Origin: Bradyrhizobium sp. SZCCT0148
GTDB taxonomy: Bacteria; Pseudomonadota; Alphaproteobacteria; Rhizobiales; Xanthobacteraceae
Direction of reading: 5' to 3'
Assembly (NCBI RefSeq): GCF_018129985.1
Contig: NZ_JAFCKT010000011.1
Coordinates: 1 to 64,000 of the forward strand
DNA length: 64,000 bases
Shown: positions 14,808-23,568 of the stretch, piece after piece
Position numbering within the stretch: the first letter of the stretch is position 1
Layout of the letters: every line of letters starts with the position of its first letter
The notes under the pieces: generated by a model
What the model was told of the DNA's origin: nothing
What the model saw: only the letters and a program-made list of their open reading frames with translations
The model's database searches: none
Made by a program: the position numbers and the translations under genes

Positions 14808-15260
14808 CTACTTCACGGTGACGTGGCCGACCATGCCGTAGTCGCGATGGTCGGGAATGAGGCAGGAAAATTCGAACGTGCCGGGCTTGCTGAATTTCCA
14901 GAGGATCTCGGTCGTCTTGTTCGGGGCGAGCCTGACACCATTGGGATCGTCATGCTCCATGTGCGGATGTTTCTTCATCTCCACCGCGTGCGCGAGATTC
15001 TCTTTGGTGGTGGCGAGCAGGAATTCATGGTCCTCCTTGCCGACATTGCGGAGCACGAAGCGGATCTGCTCGCCGCGTTTGACCTCGATGCGGGCGGGTG
15101 TGTAGTCCATCTCGTTCATCAGGATCTCGATGGTGCGCGCGGGCTTGGTGGGGTCGCCGGGCTCGCCGGCTGAAAAATTCGCATGCGCGTGCTTGTCGTG
15201 CGCAAAGGCCGGCGCGAGCGAAAGCGCGGCCAGCGCGAGGCCGAGCCTGATGGTTGTCAT
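14808..15260 (-). CDS. Exported plastocyanin-like cupredoxin
   Basis: 150 residues from the ATG at 15260, which has GGAG six bases upstream. A signal peptide ends near AFAHDKHAH. The mature domain is cupredoxin-like: EILMNEMDYTPARIEVKRGE, then VGKEDHEFLLAT with one His ligand, and the C-terminal loop FEFSCLIPDHRDYGM with Cys, His and Met, completing a type 1 copper site. A His-rich N-terminus (HDKHAHAN) and a MKKHPHMEHDD stretch may bind further copper. It lies 32 bp after the multicopper oxidase gene and probably works with it as an electron or copper carrier. Confidence 0.85.
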   Translation of the reverse strand: MTTIRLGLALAALSLAPAFAHDKHAHANFSAGEPGDPTKPARTIEILMNEMDYTPARIEVKRGEQIRFVLRNVGKEDHEFLLATTKENLAHAVEMKKHPHMEHDDPNGVRLAPNKTTEILWKFSKPGTFEFSCLIPDHRDYGMVGHVTVK

Positions 15261-15292
15261 CGTCATCTCCAGTTGGGGTCTCATCGAAACGC

Positions 15293-16627
15293 TCACATCT
15301 TCATCTTGTGCGTCGGCTTGCCCGGTTGTTGCCGCGCCGGCTCGGAGGCCGGTGCGGCGACCTCGTAGGCAACGGTGCCTTTCGGGAATTGATAGGGGCC
15401 GGGATCGCGATAGTCGTCGCGCGCGAGGTCCTCGCGGATCTTCATCACCGTGAACATGCCGCCCATCTCGATCGGGCCGAACTGGCCGGTGCCGGTCATC
15501 ATCGGCAGGGTGTTATCGGGCGCGGGCATCTCCATGTTGCCCATCGCCATGCCGGTCGAGCCCATCGCCATCGCGTCCGGCGCGAGCTTGCCGACGGCCT
15601 TGGCGAGGTCCTTGCGCGACACGCCGATCAGGTTGCGTACCGCGTGCCCCATCGCATTCATGGTGTGATGGGATTTGTGGCAGTGGAACGCCCAGTCGCC
15701 GGGATTGTCGGCGAGCACGTCGAAGACGCGCACCGCGCCCACGGGCACGTCGGTCGTCGTCTCCGGATATTGCGCACTCTCCGGGATCCAGCCGCCGTCG
15801 GTGCAGGTCACCGCGAAGCTGTGGCCATGCAGATGGATCGGATGGTTTGTCATGCTGAGATTGCCGATGCGCACGCGCACTCTGTCGCCGAGGCGCACCG
15901 GCAAAGGATCGATGCCCGGAAACACCCGCGCATTCCAGGTCCACATGTTGAAATCGGTCATCTCGTTGACTTGCGGCAGATAGGTGCCGGGATCGACGCG
16001 GTAGGTGCTCATCACGAAGACGAAGTCACGGTCGACCGGCCGGAAGCTCGGATCGCGCGGATGCACGACGACCATGCCCATCATGCCCATCGCCATCTGC
16101 ACCATCTCGTCGGAATGCGGGTGGTACATGAAGGTGCCGCTCTTCCGCATCTCGAATTCGTAGACGAAGGTCTTGCCGGGCTGGATGTGCGGCTGCGTCA
16201 GCCCTCCGACACCGTCCATGCCGCTCGGGATGATCATGCCGTGCCAGTGCACGGTGGTGTATTCGGGCAGCTTGTTGGTGACGAAGATTCGAACGTTGTC
16301 GCCCTCGACCGCCTCGATCGTCGGACCCGGCGACTGGCCGTTATAGCCCCACAGATTGACCTTCATGCCCTCGGCGAACTCGCGCACCACGGGCTCGGCG
16401 ACGAGATGGAATTCCTTCCAGTCGCCGTTCATGCGGAACGGCAGCGACCAGCCGTTCAGGGTGACCACGGGGCGATAGTCGGGCCCGCTGATAGGATGCA
16501 GCGGCGGCTGCATCACCACCTTGTCCATATGCGCCGCTTCCGGGATCGAGGCCGCCTGCACGCGGCCCTGGACTGCGGATGCGCCGACGAGCGCGGCGGT
16601 GCCTAAAAATCCCCTGCGGGAAAACAT
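15293..16627 (-). CDS. TAT-exported multicopper oxidase (CopA-like)
   Basis: 444 residues from the ATG at 16627 (GGAG six bases upstream). The SRRGFLG motif at residues 3-9 is a twin-arginine signal, as expected for an enzyme exported with copper bound. All four copper motifs are present: HWHG (127-130), HPHSDE (169-174), HPIHLHGH (262-269) and HCHKSHH (315-321). A Met-rich tail (MAMGSTGMAMGNMEM) resembles the methionine segments of cuprous oxidases. It likely oxidises Cu(I) in the periplasm. The start is 14 bp after the stop of the TolC-like gene, so the cluster is one operon. Confidence 0.9.
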   Translation of the reverse strand: MFSRRGFLGTAALVGASAVQGRVQAASIPEAAHMDKVVMQPPLHPISGPDYRPVVTLNGWSLPFRMNGDWKEFHLVAEPVVREFAEGMKVNLWGYNGQSPGPTIEAVEGDNVRIFVTNKLPEYTTVHWHGMIIPSGMDGVGGLTQPHIQPGKTFVYEFEMRKSGTFMYHPHSDEMVQMAMGMMGMVVVHPRDPSFRPVDRDFVFVMSTYRVDPGTYLPQVNEMTDFNMWTWNARVFPGIDPLPVRLGDRVRVRIGNLSMTNHPIHLHGHSFAVTCTDGGWIPESAQYPETTTDVPVGAVRVFDVLADNPGDWAFHCHKSHHTMNAMGHAVRNLIGVSRKDLAKAVGKLAPDAMAMGSTGMAMGNMEMPAPDNTLPMMTGTGQFGPIEMGGMFTVMKIREDLARDDYRDPGPYQFPKGTVAYEVAAPASEPARQQPGKPTHKMKM

Positions 16628-16640
16628 GCCGGTCTCCATC

Positions 16641-18065
16641 TCAATGACCGCCATCGGCAGGCGCTGCCGCGGCGATCGTGGTTGAACTGTCTCCGCCCGG
16701 GGTGGGCGCGGCGCCGCCGTTGACGGCGGTCTGCAGGTCGGACTGGGCGAGGAAGAATCGTTGCCGAGCGTCGATCGCGCCGCGCAGCGAGGCCAGACGC
16801 TGTCGTGCTTCGGTGAGCAGCGCAAAGATATCGACCTGCATGCTGGAGAAGCGGAGCTGCATCTCCTCGGTGATGATCTTGCGCAAGGGGATGATCTCGC
16901 GCTGATAGTGGCTGGCGATGTCGTAGGCCGAGCGATAGACACGATAAGCGTCACGCGCTTCCGAGCGCACGTTCACGGCTCGCTCGGTCAAGCGGTTGAA
17001 GGCGAGATTGTAGGTCTCGGCGGCCTGCCGCACCCGTACCTCGCCGCCGTCGAAGATCGGGATCTGGAACTGGACGTCGAAGCCATGCTCGTGGAACGGC
17101 GCGCCTTCGGGATCCCTGGTGCGCCGGGAGATGCCGGCGAGATCGAGCAGCGTCACGAAGCGCGTTGCCTCGGTGAGGTTCAGCGCTTTCGCCAGCGCAT
17201 TCAGCTCCAGCCGCGCGATCTGCAGGTCGATGCGGTGGGCCACCGCATCGACCTCGATCGAGGGCAGGGCCTGCGGCCGGCGCGGCAGCGGCGGCAATTG
17301 ATTGGGCAGGCGGAAGTCGAGACCGCCGTCCCACAGTCCCATCAGGCGTGCGAGCCGTTCGCGCGCACTCGCTGCCATCTGCCTTGCGGTGGCGAGGTCG
17401 GCGGTGGTCTCGGCGTAGAACACCTGCTCGCGGGCCTGGTCGAGCTTGTTAAGCGAGCCGGTCTCGCCGAGCTTGACGGCGAGCTGTGCGGTCGATTCCG
17501 CCGTTGCCTTCGCATCCGTCAGCAGCCCCACCATCTCGTTGCCGGCGACAGCGCGCCAGTAGGCGCGGCGGACGTCGGCGGCGAGCCGCAGCGTCGCCAG
17601 CGCCGCGCGTAGCTGGGCCTGGTGAAAACGCTCGCGGGCAATGTCGGAACGGAACGGCAGGGTGGCGAGCGCAAGGATGTCGCCGATCACCTGACGCTCG
17701 ATCTCGCTGGCGCCGTTGCCCGCGATCCGCGAGATCGAGAACACCGGGTTGGGCGGCAGGCTCTGCTCGACCAGATCTGTCTCGGCCAGCGCCAGCTCGT
17801 TATAGGCGGCCTGCAATCCCTTGTTGTTGAGCAGCGAGATCTGCACGGCGGCCTCTACGCCCAACGTGCGCGAGAGCAGGTGGCGCACACGTTCGTCGAC
17901 GGCGCCCGCCCCATCGGCTGTTCGCACGAAGGCCACGTCCTTGTTGATGCTCTGGCTCGTCAGTTCGGAGACTGTGCTCATGCCGCTGTCGGGCGAAAAC
18001 GCGGCGCAGCCGGAGACGCTGAGCGCTGTGAGGACGAGGAGACCTCGCGCAAAATGGTGTGCCAT
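16641..18065 (-). CDS. TolC-family outer-membrane efflux lipoprotein
   Basis: 474 residues. The N-terminus has a lipoprotein signal with lipobox LSVSGC (Cys at about 20). Two OEP repeats follow (about 85-265 and 290-455), with long helices, beta-strand segments such as SLPPNPVFSISR, and PIFDGGEVRVRQAAETYNLA in the second repeat. This is the CusC/NodT-type outer-membrane channel. No RND pump or adaptor gene is in this window, so it either serves a distant CusAB or another system. AGGAG precedes the ATG. It shares an operon with the oxidase and cupredoxin. Confidence 0.85.
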   Translation of the reverse strand: MAHHFARGLLVLTALSVSGCAAFSPDSGMSTVSELTSQSINKDVAFVRTADGAGAVDERVRHLLSRTLGVEAAVQISLLNNKGLQAAYNELALAETDLVEQSLPPNPVFSISRIAGNGASEIERQVIGDILALATLPFRSDIARERFHQAQLRAALATLRLAADVRRAYWRAVAGNEMVGLLTDAKATAESTAQLAVKLGETGSLNKLDQAREQVFYAETTADLATARQMAASARERLARLMGLWDGGLDFRLPNQLPPLPRRPQALPSIEVDAVAHRIDLQIARLELNALAKALNLTEATRFVTLLDLAGISRRTRDPEGAPFHEHGFDVQFQIPIFDGGEVRVRQAAETYNLAFNRLTERAVNVRSEARDAYRVYRSAYDIASHYQREIIPLRKIITEEMQLRFSSMQVDIFALLTEARQRLASLRGAIDARQRFFLAQSDLQTAVNGGAAPTPGGDSSTTIAAAAPADGGH

Positions 18066-18074
18066 GGCGCGCTC

Positions 18075-18359
18075 CTACCGGTCTTGCTTCGGCTGCGGCG
18101 TGACGGCGTCGTTGCGGTCGCGCCATGGCGCGGGCGCTGCGGGCCGCAGGCTGGTGTAGGGCGCGATGGTCGACCGATGGCCGACAGGGGCGACCTTTGC
18201 CGAGGGATCAGCGGGATCGGCGCCGGCGACTTGCGTCGTTGCCGGCATGCAGCCAGCGAGCCCCAGCGCAATCAGGGCCAGCAGAAGCCAATCAAATCGA
18301 AAATGTCGTCCACCCACCGCGGATGCGGCGGCGGACTTCGCCCCGGAAAGCGCAAGCAT
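18075..18359 (-). CDS. Small lipoprotein of the copper cluster
   Basis: 94 residues. A hydrophobic stretch (LLLALIALGLAGC, about 25-37) ends in a lipobox with Cys37, followed by a Pro/Ala-rich exported tail of about 57 residues (PYTSLRPAAPAPWRDRND). The N-terminal 24 residues are basic, so translation might instead begin later. It lies 9 bp upstream of the TolC-like gene in the same direction. No ligand residues for copper are evident; a structural or assembly role is possible. Confidence 0.65.
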   Translation of the reverse strand: MLALSGAKSAAASAVGGRHFRFDWLLLALIALGLAGCMPATTQVAGADPADPSAKVAPVGHRSTIAPYTSLRPAAPAPWRDRNDAVTPQPKQDR

Positions 18360-18432
18360 GAATCATCCCTGATCTGGACACCACAGGTTCGCGCGCGCAA
18401 AAGCGCGCTCGGCCCGAAATCGTCGTGTCAGA

Positions 18433-18852
18433 TCAGGCGATGGGGGGACGGTAATGCAGGGGCGGCGCCGTGCTGTGCAGGCTGGCTACGATGTCTGGTG
18501 CACAGGCGGAGACGGGCGCGGCCGGCTTGGCGACGGTGGGAAGATCCGCCGGCAGCGCGCTCACGCACATCATTGCGCAGCACGGCCCGGCTGTCCCCTT
18601 ATCGCCATGACGATGCGGAGCGGGCGCGTCCTGCGCGGCGGCGTGGTGATGCGCGTGTGCCTCCGCATGATCGTGCGAGACGCCGCCGTGCAGATGTACG
18701 CCCGGCATCTGGTGAAGGGCCGGCACGAGGTCGGCCAGTGAGGCCTCATTGAGACACGGTGCGGGTCCGCTGCCCCAGGCCAGTGCGGCCGCCGGGGCGA
18801 GCACGCAGAACAGATAGGCGAGGGCAATGATCCGCCCCACCTTGATCCGCAT
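18433..18852 (-). CDS. Exported His-rich protein of the copper cluster
   Basis: 139 residues if started at the ATG at 18852; an ATG at 18876 would add eight residues and neither has a strong ribosome site. Residues about 4-26 form a signal peptide (IIALAYLFCVLAPAAALA). The mature part has a His cluster (VHLHGGVSHDHAEAHAHHHA) and later PCCAMMCVSALP with three Cys and two Met. These are plausible Cu(I)/Cu(II) ligands, somewhat like DUF2946-type proteins. It is the first gene of the leftward copper cluster, so a copper-responsive promoter is expected just upstream. Confidence 0.6.
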   Translation of the reverse strand: MRIKVGRIIALAYLFCVLAPAAALAWGSGPAPCLNEASLADLVPALHQMPGVHLHGGVSHDHAEAHAHHHAAAQDAPAPHRHGDKGTAGPCCAMMCVSALPADLPTVAKPAAPVSACAPDIVASLHSTAPPLHYRPPIA

Positions 18853-19027
18853 CGCTCGTGTCAGTTGCAGCAACATTCCGCCAGCATGTCTTCCGCGCGG
18901 CAAAGCTGCACACGCGGACTGCAAACTAATGGCAAATCGTGCATTCGCCAAGCTGCTTCTTACCGCAGCGCACCGCGCATGCCCAATATCGCGCCACGAT
19001 GCTTGACCCCCTGAGCATCCGCGGGCC

Positions 19028-20293
19028 ATGGTCCGGCCCGTGCACGCGCCAAATCACTCAGAACAAACCCCTGAAACATTCAGCCCTGATTCCCGTCAGG
19101 CCTGGACACGCCTCGTGCTTGCGCTGCTGATCGGCTCGATCGGCGGTGTCGGCATGTGGGCGATCGTCGTGATGATTCCCGCGGTGCAGACCGAATTCTC
19201 CGCCACCCGCGGCGCGGTCTCGCTGGCCTTCACCCTGATGATGTTCGGCTTCGGGCTCGGCGGCGTGATCGCCGGCAAGATCACCGACCGATTCGGCATC
19301 GTGCCGGCGATGGCGATCAGCATCGCCTTCCTCGGCGTCGCGAATGTGTTCGCGGGGCTGTCGACCCAGCTCTGGCAGTTCGTTGCGGCATATTTCCTGA
19401 TCGGGCTCGGGACGTCCGCCACCTTCGCGCCGCTGATGGCGGAGGCCTCGCACTGGTTCGAGCGCTATCGCGGCCTCGCCGTGACCATCGTCGCGAGCGG
19501 CAATTATTTCGCCGGCACGATGTGGCCTCCGATCGTGAACTGGGGCATGCAGGAGGTCGGCTGGCGCCACACCCATATCGGCATCGGAATTGTCTGCGTC
19601 GTCCTGATGACGATCCTGGTGCTGGTGCTGCGCGCGCAGATGGGCCACGACAAGGTCCACGACCACGCCAATGCGCCGCCGCCGCGCGTCGATCTCAAGC
19701 TCTCGACCAACACGCTGACGGTGCTGCTCTCGATCGCCGCCATTTCCTGCTGCGTCGCCATGGCGATGCCGCAGGTGCATATCGTCGCCTATTGCGGCGA
19801 TCTCGGCTATGGCGTGGCGCGCGGTGCCGAGATGCTGTCGCTGATGATGGCCTGCGGCATCGTCAGCCGCATCGGCTCGGGCTTCCTCGCCGACAAGATC
19901 GGCGGCATCCGCACGCTGCTGATCGGGGCGCTGGCGCAGGGCTTCGCGCTCGTGTTCTATCTGTTCTTCGACAGCCTCGCCTCGCTCTATCTCATCTCCG
20001 CGATGTTCGGCCTGTTCCAGGGCGGAATCGTGCCGAGCTACGCCATCATCGTGCGTGAGGCCATGCCGGCGCGGGAAGCCGCAACACGCGTCGGCATCGT
20101 GATCTTCGCCTCCGTGTTCGGCATGTCGTTCGGCGGCTGGGTGTCCGGTGTCATCTTCGACGCCACCGGCTCGTATGCCGCAGCGTTCGCGAACGGCGTG
20201 GCGTGGAATGCCGTCAACATCAGCATCGTCGTGACGCTGCTGATCCGCTCGCGGATGAGTGCGGCGAAGGCCGGGCCGGGCTTTGCGACCTAA
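19028..20293 (+). CDS. MFS transporter (monocarboxylate/oxalate-type)
   Basis: 421 residues with twelve predicted membrane segments in two halves, split by a cytoplasmic loop near residues 205-230 (DKVHDHANAPPPRVDLK). The loop GKITDRFGIVPAM between helices 2 and 3 matches the MFS signature, and ADKIGGIRTLL is its second-half counterpart. The first 25 residues are polar. No ligand can be read from sequence; related members import carboxylates. It faces away from the copper cluster, with 175 bp between. Its stop overlaps that of the opposing DUF4864 gene by four bases. Confidence 0.8.
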   Translation: MVRPVHAPNHSEQTPETFSPDSRQAWTRLVLALLIGSIGGVGMWAIVVMIPAVQTEFSATRGAVSLAFTLMMFGFGLGGVIAGKITDRFGIVPAMAISIAFLGVANVFAGLSTQLWQFVAAYFLIGLGTSATFAPLMAEASHWFERYRGLAVTIVASGNYFAGTMWPPIVNWGMQEVGWRHTHIGIGIVCVVLMTILVLVLRAQMGHDKVHDHANAPPPRVDLKLSTNTLTVLLSIAAISCCVAMAMPQVHIVAYCGDLGYGVARGAEMLSLMMACGIVSRIGSGFLADKIGGIRTLLIGALAQGFALVFYLFFDSLASLYLISAMFGLFQGGIVPSYAIIVREAMPAREAATRVGIVIFASVFGMSFGGWVSGVIFDATGSYAAAFANGVAWNAVNISIVVTLLIRSRMSAAKAGPGFAT

Positions 20294-20694
20294 ACCGCCT
20301 GTCCCGCCTTCAGCAGCGTGCAGCCGGTGATCTTGTAACTGCCGTCCGGCTGCTGCTCGAGCGTGTACAGCGCTTCCCAGGCTTCACCGTTGGCGTCGAT
20401 GATGTGAACGCGCTGCGCAATCCGGCCGCCCTCGATCTTGCTCTCGCCGAACTCGAAACTCTTGTGACGGTAGACCGGCGCGTAACCGCTCTGCACCATG
20501 GACATGAAGATGTCGGGTGCGGGGAAGATTTCCCTGATCGCCGGAGCGGCATGGGAATAGGCGGCGCTTGCATCGTCACGGACGAAGGCCTGCTCCTGGG
20601 CGCGGATGACGCCCTGTGCCGCCGCAACATCGTCGGCCGCGCGGGCGGAGACGCTACCCAGCAGCGCAAATATCAGGACAAAGAGCACACGCAT
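20290..20694 (-). CDS. Exported DUF4864 protein
   Basis: 134 residues from the ATG at 20694 (GAGG seven bases upstream). A signal peptide (about 1-19, ending ARAAD) precedes a DUF4864 domain with the family pattern VIRAQEQAFVRDDASAAYSH, APAIREIFPAPDIFMSMVQ, GYAPVYRH and the C-terminal GSYKITGCTLLK. The fold is probably NTF2-like. The function of the family is unknown. It lies 67 bp downstream of the cupin gene in the same direction and may be co-transcribed. Confidence 0.75.
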   Translation of the reverse strand: MRVLFVLIFALLGSVSARAADDVAAAQGVIRAQEQAFVRDDASAAYSHAAPAIREIFPAPDIFMSMVQSGYAPVYRHKSFEFGESKIEGGRIAQRVHIIDANGEAWEALYTLEQQPDGSYKITGCTLLKAGQAV

Positions 20695-20761
20695 GGCAAA
20701 ACCTCGCTTGGTCGTCCCGGTCCAGCAAGGATATCGCCATGCGGATGTTCGGGCAAACGGC

Positions 20762-21178
20762 CTAGTGTGACAGCGGGTCGAGGAAGGGCGTGTCGACCGC
20801 GCTGACATAGAAAATCACGACCCTGGTCTCCCCGGTTGTCCGATTGTAGCCGGTCATCGCCACGTTCGGCGGTTCCACCAATGCCTCGCCGGCCTTGACC
20901 GTCAGCGGCGGCTTGCCCTCGAGTTCGAGTGTGAAGGCGCCTTCCAGCACGTAGACGGTCACCGGAAAGCGGTGGGTATGATAGACCGTCTTGTCGCCCG
21001 GCTTGAACGACGCGGTCATCACCCGGACGAACTGCTTCTCGTCCTTCGGCAAGCCTTCAACCGCTTGTTGAAGCACCAGATTCGGTTTGGCGATACCCTG
21101 TGTCCCATGGTCCTGCGCGGTGGCTGCGGCCGACCATCCCAGAACGATGACGGCGCCGAGAGTGAAGTGAGGGCGCAT
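20762..21178 (-). CDS. Exported cupin-domain protein
   Basis: 138 residues. A signal peptide (about 1-21, ending ATAQ) is followed by one cupin barrel: FKPGDKTVYHTHRFPVTVYV (motif 1, with both His) and GEALVEPPNVAMTGYN (motif 2, where the usual final His is replaced). The fold may bind a metal through the first motif. GGAG lies seven bases before the ATG. It is divergent from the LysR gene, with a shared 108-bp control region, and is the likely target of that regulator. Confidence 0.75.
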   Translation of the reverse strand: MRPHFTLGAVIVLGWSAAATAQDHGTQGIAKPNLVLQQAVEGLPKDEKQFVRVMTASFKPGDKTVYHTHRFPVTVYVLEGAFTLELEGKPPLTVKAGEALVEPPNVAMTGYNRTTGETRVVIFYVSAVDTPFLDPLSH

Positions 21179-21241
21179 TCAAAATCTCCATCGAAACGTT
21201 GCTGAAGGCATCAGCCTAGGTGCCGTCGTTCAGGCCCGGCA

Positions 21242-21257
21242 GCCGCAACATTGCGGC
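21242..21257. promoter_or_regulatory. Palindromic operator between cupin and LysR genes
   Basis: GCCGCAA-CA-TTGCGGC is a perfect 7-bp inverted repeat in the 108-bp divergent gap between the cupin start (21178) and the LysR start (21287). CGGCAGCCGCA occurs twice, at about 21237-21247 and 21258-21269. LysR regulators typically bind such dyads upstream of the divergent target and their own gene. Confidence 0.45.
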
Positions 21258-21286
21258 CGGCAGCCGCAGAAGTGCATAATCGCTGC

Positions 21287-22177
21287 ATGTTCGACTGGAA
21301 CGACCTCAAATATTTCCTGGCGGTCGCGCGGCACGGCAGCACCATTGCCGCCGGCAAGGCGCTCGGCCTCAGCCAGTCGACCGTGCACCGGCGGCTCGAC
21401 GAGCTGGAGCGGAAGCTCGGCCGCGCGCTGGTGACGCGTCAGCCGAGCGGCTACCGCCTCACGGAGTTCGGTCACATCATGCTGCCCTATGCCGAGCGGG
21501 TCGAAGCCACCATCGACGACTTCAGCCGTCGGACGGCTGACGCGGAGCAAGACATGAAGGGCGTGATCCGCGTCACCTGTCCCGAGCCGGTTGTCGCCCG
21601 GCTCATCCAATCCGGGCTCATCGGCGACTTTCACGCGCTGCATCCCGCGTTGCGGGTCGAATTCGTCATGAGCGACGGCTATCTCGACCTGTCGAAGGGC
21701 GAGGTCGACATCGCTTTTCGCTCGGGCGATACCGACGACGAGCTGGTCGGGCGCAAGATCGCCGAGTCGATCTGGGCGGTTTACGCCAGTCGCGACTATC
21801 TTGACCGGCACGGTAGCCCGGATCGTGTCGAGGATCTCACGCTTCATTTGCTGGTCGGGCTGGATGAATCCCTTGCCAAGCATCGCGCGGTCAAATGGCT
21901 GAAGGAGGTCGCGCCCGATGCCCAGATGGCTGCGCGCGTCAACAGCGTGCTGGGCCTCGTTTCCGCGATCAAGTCCGGCGTAGGCATCGGTCCGCTTCCC
22001 GTCGCGCTCGGCGACGCCGAAGCCGATCTCGTGCGCGTCCTTGGTCCGATTCCGGAATTGACGCGAAGCTGGCGCATCCTGACGCATCCCGATCTCAGGC
22101 GGGTGCCGCGGATCGCCGCTTTCTTCGACTTCATCGTGGATCACCGCGAGGCGCTGAGGCCGATCCTGACAGGGTGA
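21287..22177 (+). CDS. LysR-family transcriptional regulator
   Basis: 296 residues from the ATG at 21287, where the HTH begins as usual (MFDWNDLKYFLAVARHGS). The winged helix covers about 3-62, with the recognition part LGLSQSTVHRRLDELE, and the effector domain runs from about 90 to 290. The effector region includes CPEPVVARLI and FRSGDTDDELVGRKIAES as in other LysR proteins. Divergent from the exported cupin and DUF4864 genes, which it probably controls. The inducer is unknown. Confidence 0.85.
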   Translation: MFDWNDLKYFLAVARHGSTIAAGKALGLSQSTVHRRLDELERKLGRALVTRQPSGYRLTEFGHIMLPYAERVEATIDDFSRRTADAEQDMKGVIRVTCPEPVVARLIQSGLIGDFHALHPALRVEFVMSDGYLDLSKGEVDIAFRSGDTDDELVGRKIAESIWAVYASRDYLDRHGSPDRVEDLTLHLLVGLDESLAKHRAVKWLKEVAPDAQMAARVNSVLGLVSAIKSGVGIGPLPVALGDAEADLVRVLGPIPELTRSWRILTHPDLRRVPRIAAFFDFIVDHREALRPILTG

Positions 22178-22179
22178 CG

Positions 22180-22821
22180 CTATCGCTTCGGCTTTGCAGC
22201 CGGTTTGGCGGGCTTGCCGGTAGAGCGTACCCTGGCTTTCATGACGGGCTGCATCCGCAATCCGTCGACGAACACGTCGAGCATGCGCAGCACCGAGGAT
22301 TGCCAGCCGGGCTGGTCGTGCATGTAGCACATGCCGACGAGCGCTCTCAGCAAGTCCTCCGGACTGATGTCGCCGCGCATCTGACCGGCCGCGACGGCGC
22401 GGTCGAGCAGGGAGCCGATCGCCTTGGTCAGCCGGTCCATCGAGTAGGCCGCGAGTTCCGACGAACTCTGGAACGTCAGCGCCAGCGCCGCCGACATGCC
22501 TTTTTTCGTGGCAACGAATTCGACATTGGAGCGCAGCCAGCGCCGCAGCGCGTCGACCGGATCCCTGGCGTTCTTCAGTTGTTCGGCAAGCTCGCTGAGC
22601 TGCTCGACCTCGCGCCGGTACACCGCCTCGAACAGATCTTCGCGTGTCGGAAAATGCCGATAGAGCGTGCCGATGCCGACGCCGGCGCGTTTTGCCACCG
22701 CCTCCAGGCTCGCCTCCGGACCGCCGGCGCTGAACACGACTTTGGCCGCTTCGAGCACGCGCTCGCGATTGCGCACGGCATCGGCGCGGGGCTTGCGGGT
22801 ATGGTCGGCGTGATCGTCCAT
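22180..22821 (-). CDS. TetR-family transcriptional regulator
   Basis: 213 residues from the ATG at 22821; the longer frame to 22968 has no ribosome site. The HTH (about 20-65) reads VLEAAKVVFSAGG, then LEAVAKRAGVGIGTLYRHFP, the TetR hallmark. The C-terminal ligand domain runs from about 75 to 195, ending in a Lys/Pro-rich tail. It is divergent from the Mo-dependent oxidoreductase genes (first start 23071) with 249 bp between, and is the likely repressor of that operon; an aldehyde-like inducer would be expected. Confidence 0.85.
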   Translation of the reverse strand: MDDHADHTRKPRADAVRNRERVLEAAKVVFSAGGPEASLEAVAKRAGVGIGTLYRHFPTREDLFEAVYRREVEQLSELAEQLKNARDPVDALRRWLRSNVEFVATKKGMSAALALTFQSSSELAAYSMDRLTKAIGSLLDRAVAAGQMRGDISPEDLLRALVGMCYMHDQPGWQSSVLRMLDVFVDGLRMQPVMKARVRSTGKPAKPAAKPKR

Positions 22822-23070
22822 GCCGCCAATGTAGATCACGAATTGGTTAGATTGAACCCTTGATGAACCCGGTCCCAGTGCATCGCGTTGGTGGCACAGG
22901 GGCTTTCGACCAATTCCAAATATTTCTCTGCAGCCCTTGTTAAGCGGAGGGAGCCTCCGTATCTTCACCTCGATGTTGGCCGGCGTCTGCCCGGCCAGCG
23001 CCTATCGACGGCGGCCACGGCGGTGGCGCGCTGCGCGATGACTCATGTCCAAATCTGATCGGAGCCTTGT

Positions 23071-23568
23071 ATGAACCACTCCATCAGCCTCACCGTGAAC
23101 GGTGCGCGGCGCGATTTCGTCCTCGACGATCCACGCGTCACGTTGCTCGATCTCCTGCGTGAGCGCCTTCATCTGACCGGAACCAAGAAGGGGTGCGATC
23201 GCGGGCAGTGCGGCGCCTGCACCGTTCTGGTCGACGGCAAGCGCATCAATTCCTGTCTCGCGCTCGCGATCAGCCATGATGGCGCCGATATCCTCACCAT
23301 CGAGGGCCTCGCGCGCGGCGACCAGCTTCATCCGGTGCAGGCCGCCTTCATCGCCCATGACGGATTTCAGTGTGGCTTCTGCACGCCCGGCCAGATCATG
23401 AGCGCGATAGGCATGATGCAGGAGGCGCAGGCTGGCAATGATCCCGAGCGCATCCGCGAATGCATGAGCGGCAACCTGTGCCGCTGCGGCGCCTATGCCG
23501 GCATCGTCGATGCCGTGCTCGAGGCGCAAGGCCAGATGGACGAAACCAACCAGAGGCGCTCGGCATGA
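23071..23568 (+). CDS. paoA: [2Fe-2S] subunit of a Mo-containing aldehyde oxidoreductase
   Basis: 165 residues. The plant-ferredoxin-type cluster has Cys42, Cys47, Cys50 (CDRGQCGAC) and Cys62, and the helical cluster has Cys101, Cys104 (CGFC), Cys131 and Cys137/Cys139 (CRC). This is the small subunit of the xanthine oxidase family. Unlike E. coli PaoA, it shows no TAT signal, so the enzyme is probably cytoplasmic. GGAG lies six bases before the ATG. It overlaps the next gene by four bases (ATGA), so the three subunits are made together. Confidence 0.9.
   Translation: MNHSISLTVNGARRDFVLDDPRVTLLDLLRERLHLTGTKKGCDRGQCGACTVLVDGKRINSCLALAISHDGADILTIEGLARGDQLHPVQAAFIAHDGFQCGFCTPGQIMSAIGMMQEAQAGNDPERIRECMSGNLCRCGAYAGIVDAVLEAQGQMDETNQRRSA

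Noticed and set aside
15254..16606. 450-codon plus-strand frame opposite the multicopper oxidase
   Set aside because: Antisense shadow with His/Arg/Asp-rich low-complexity product; the minus-strand gene has all copper motifs.
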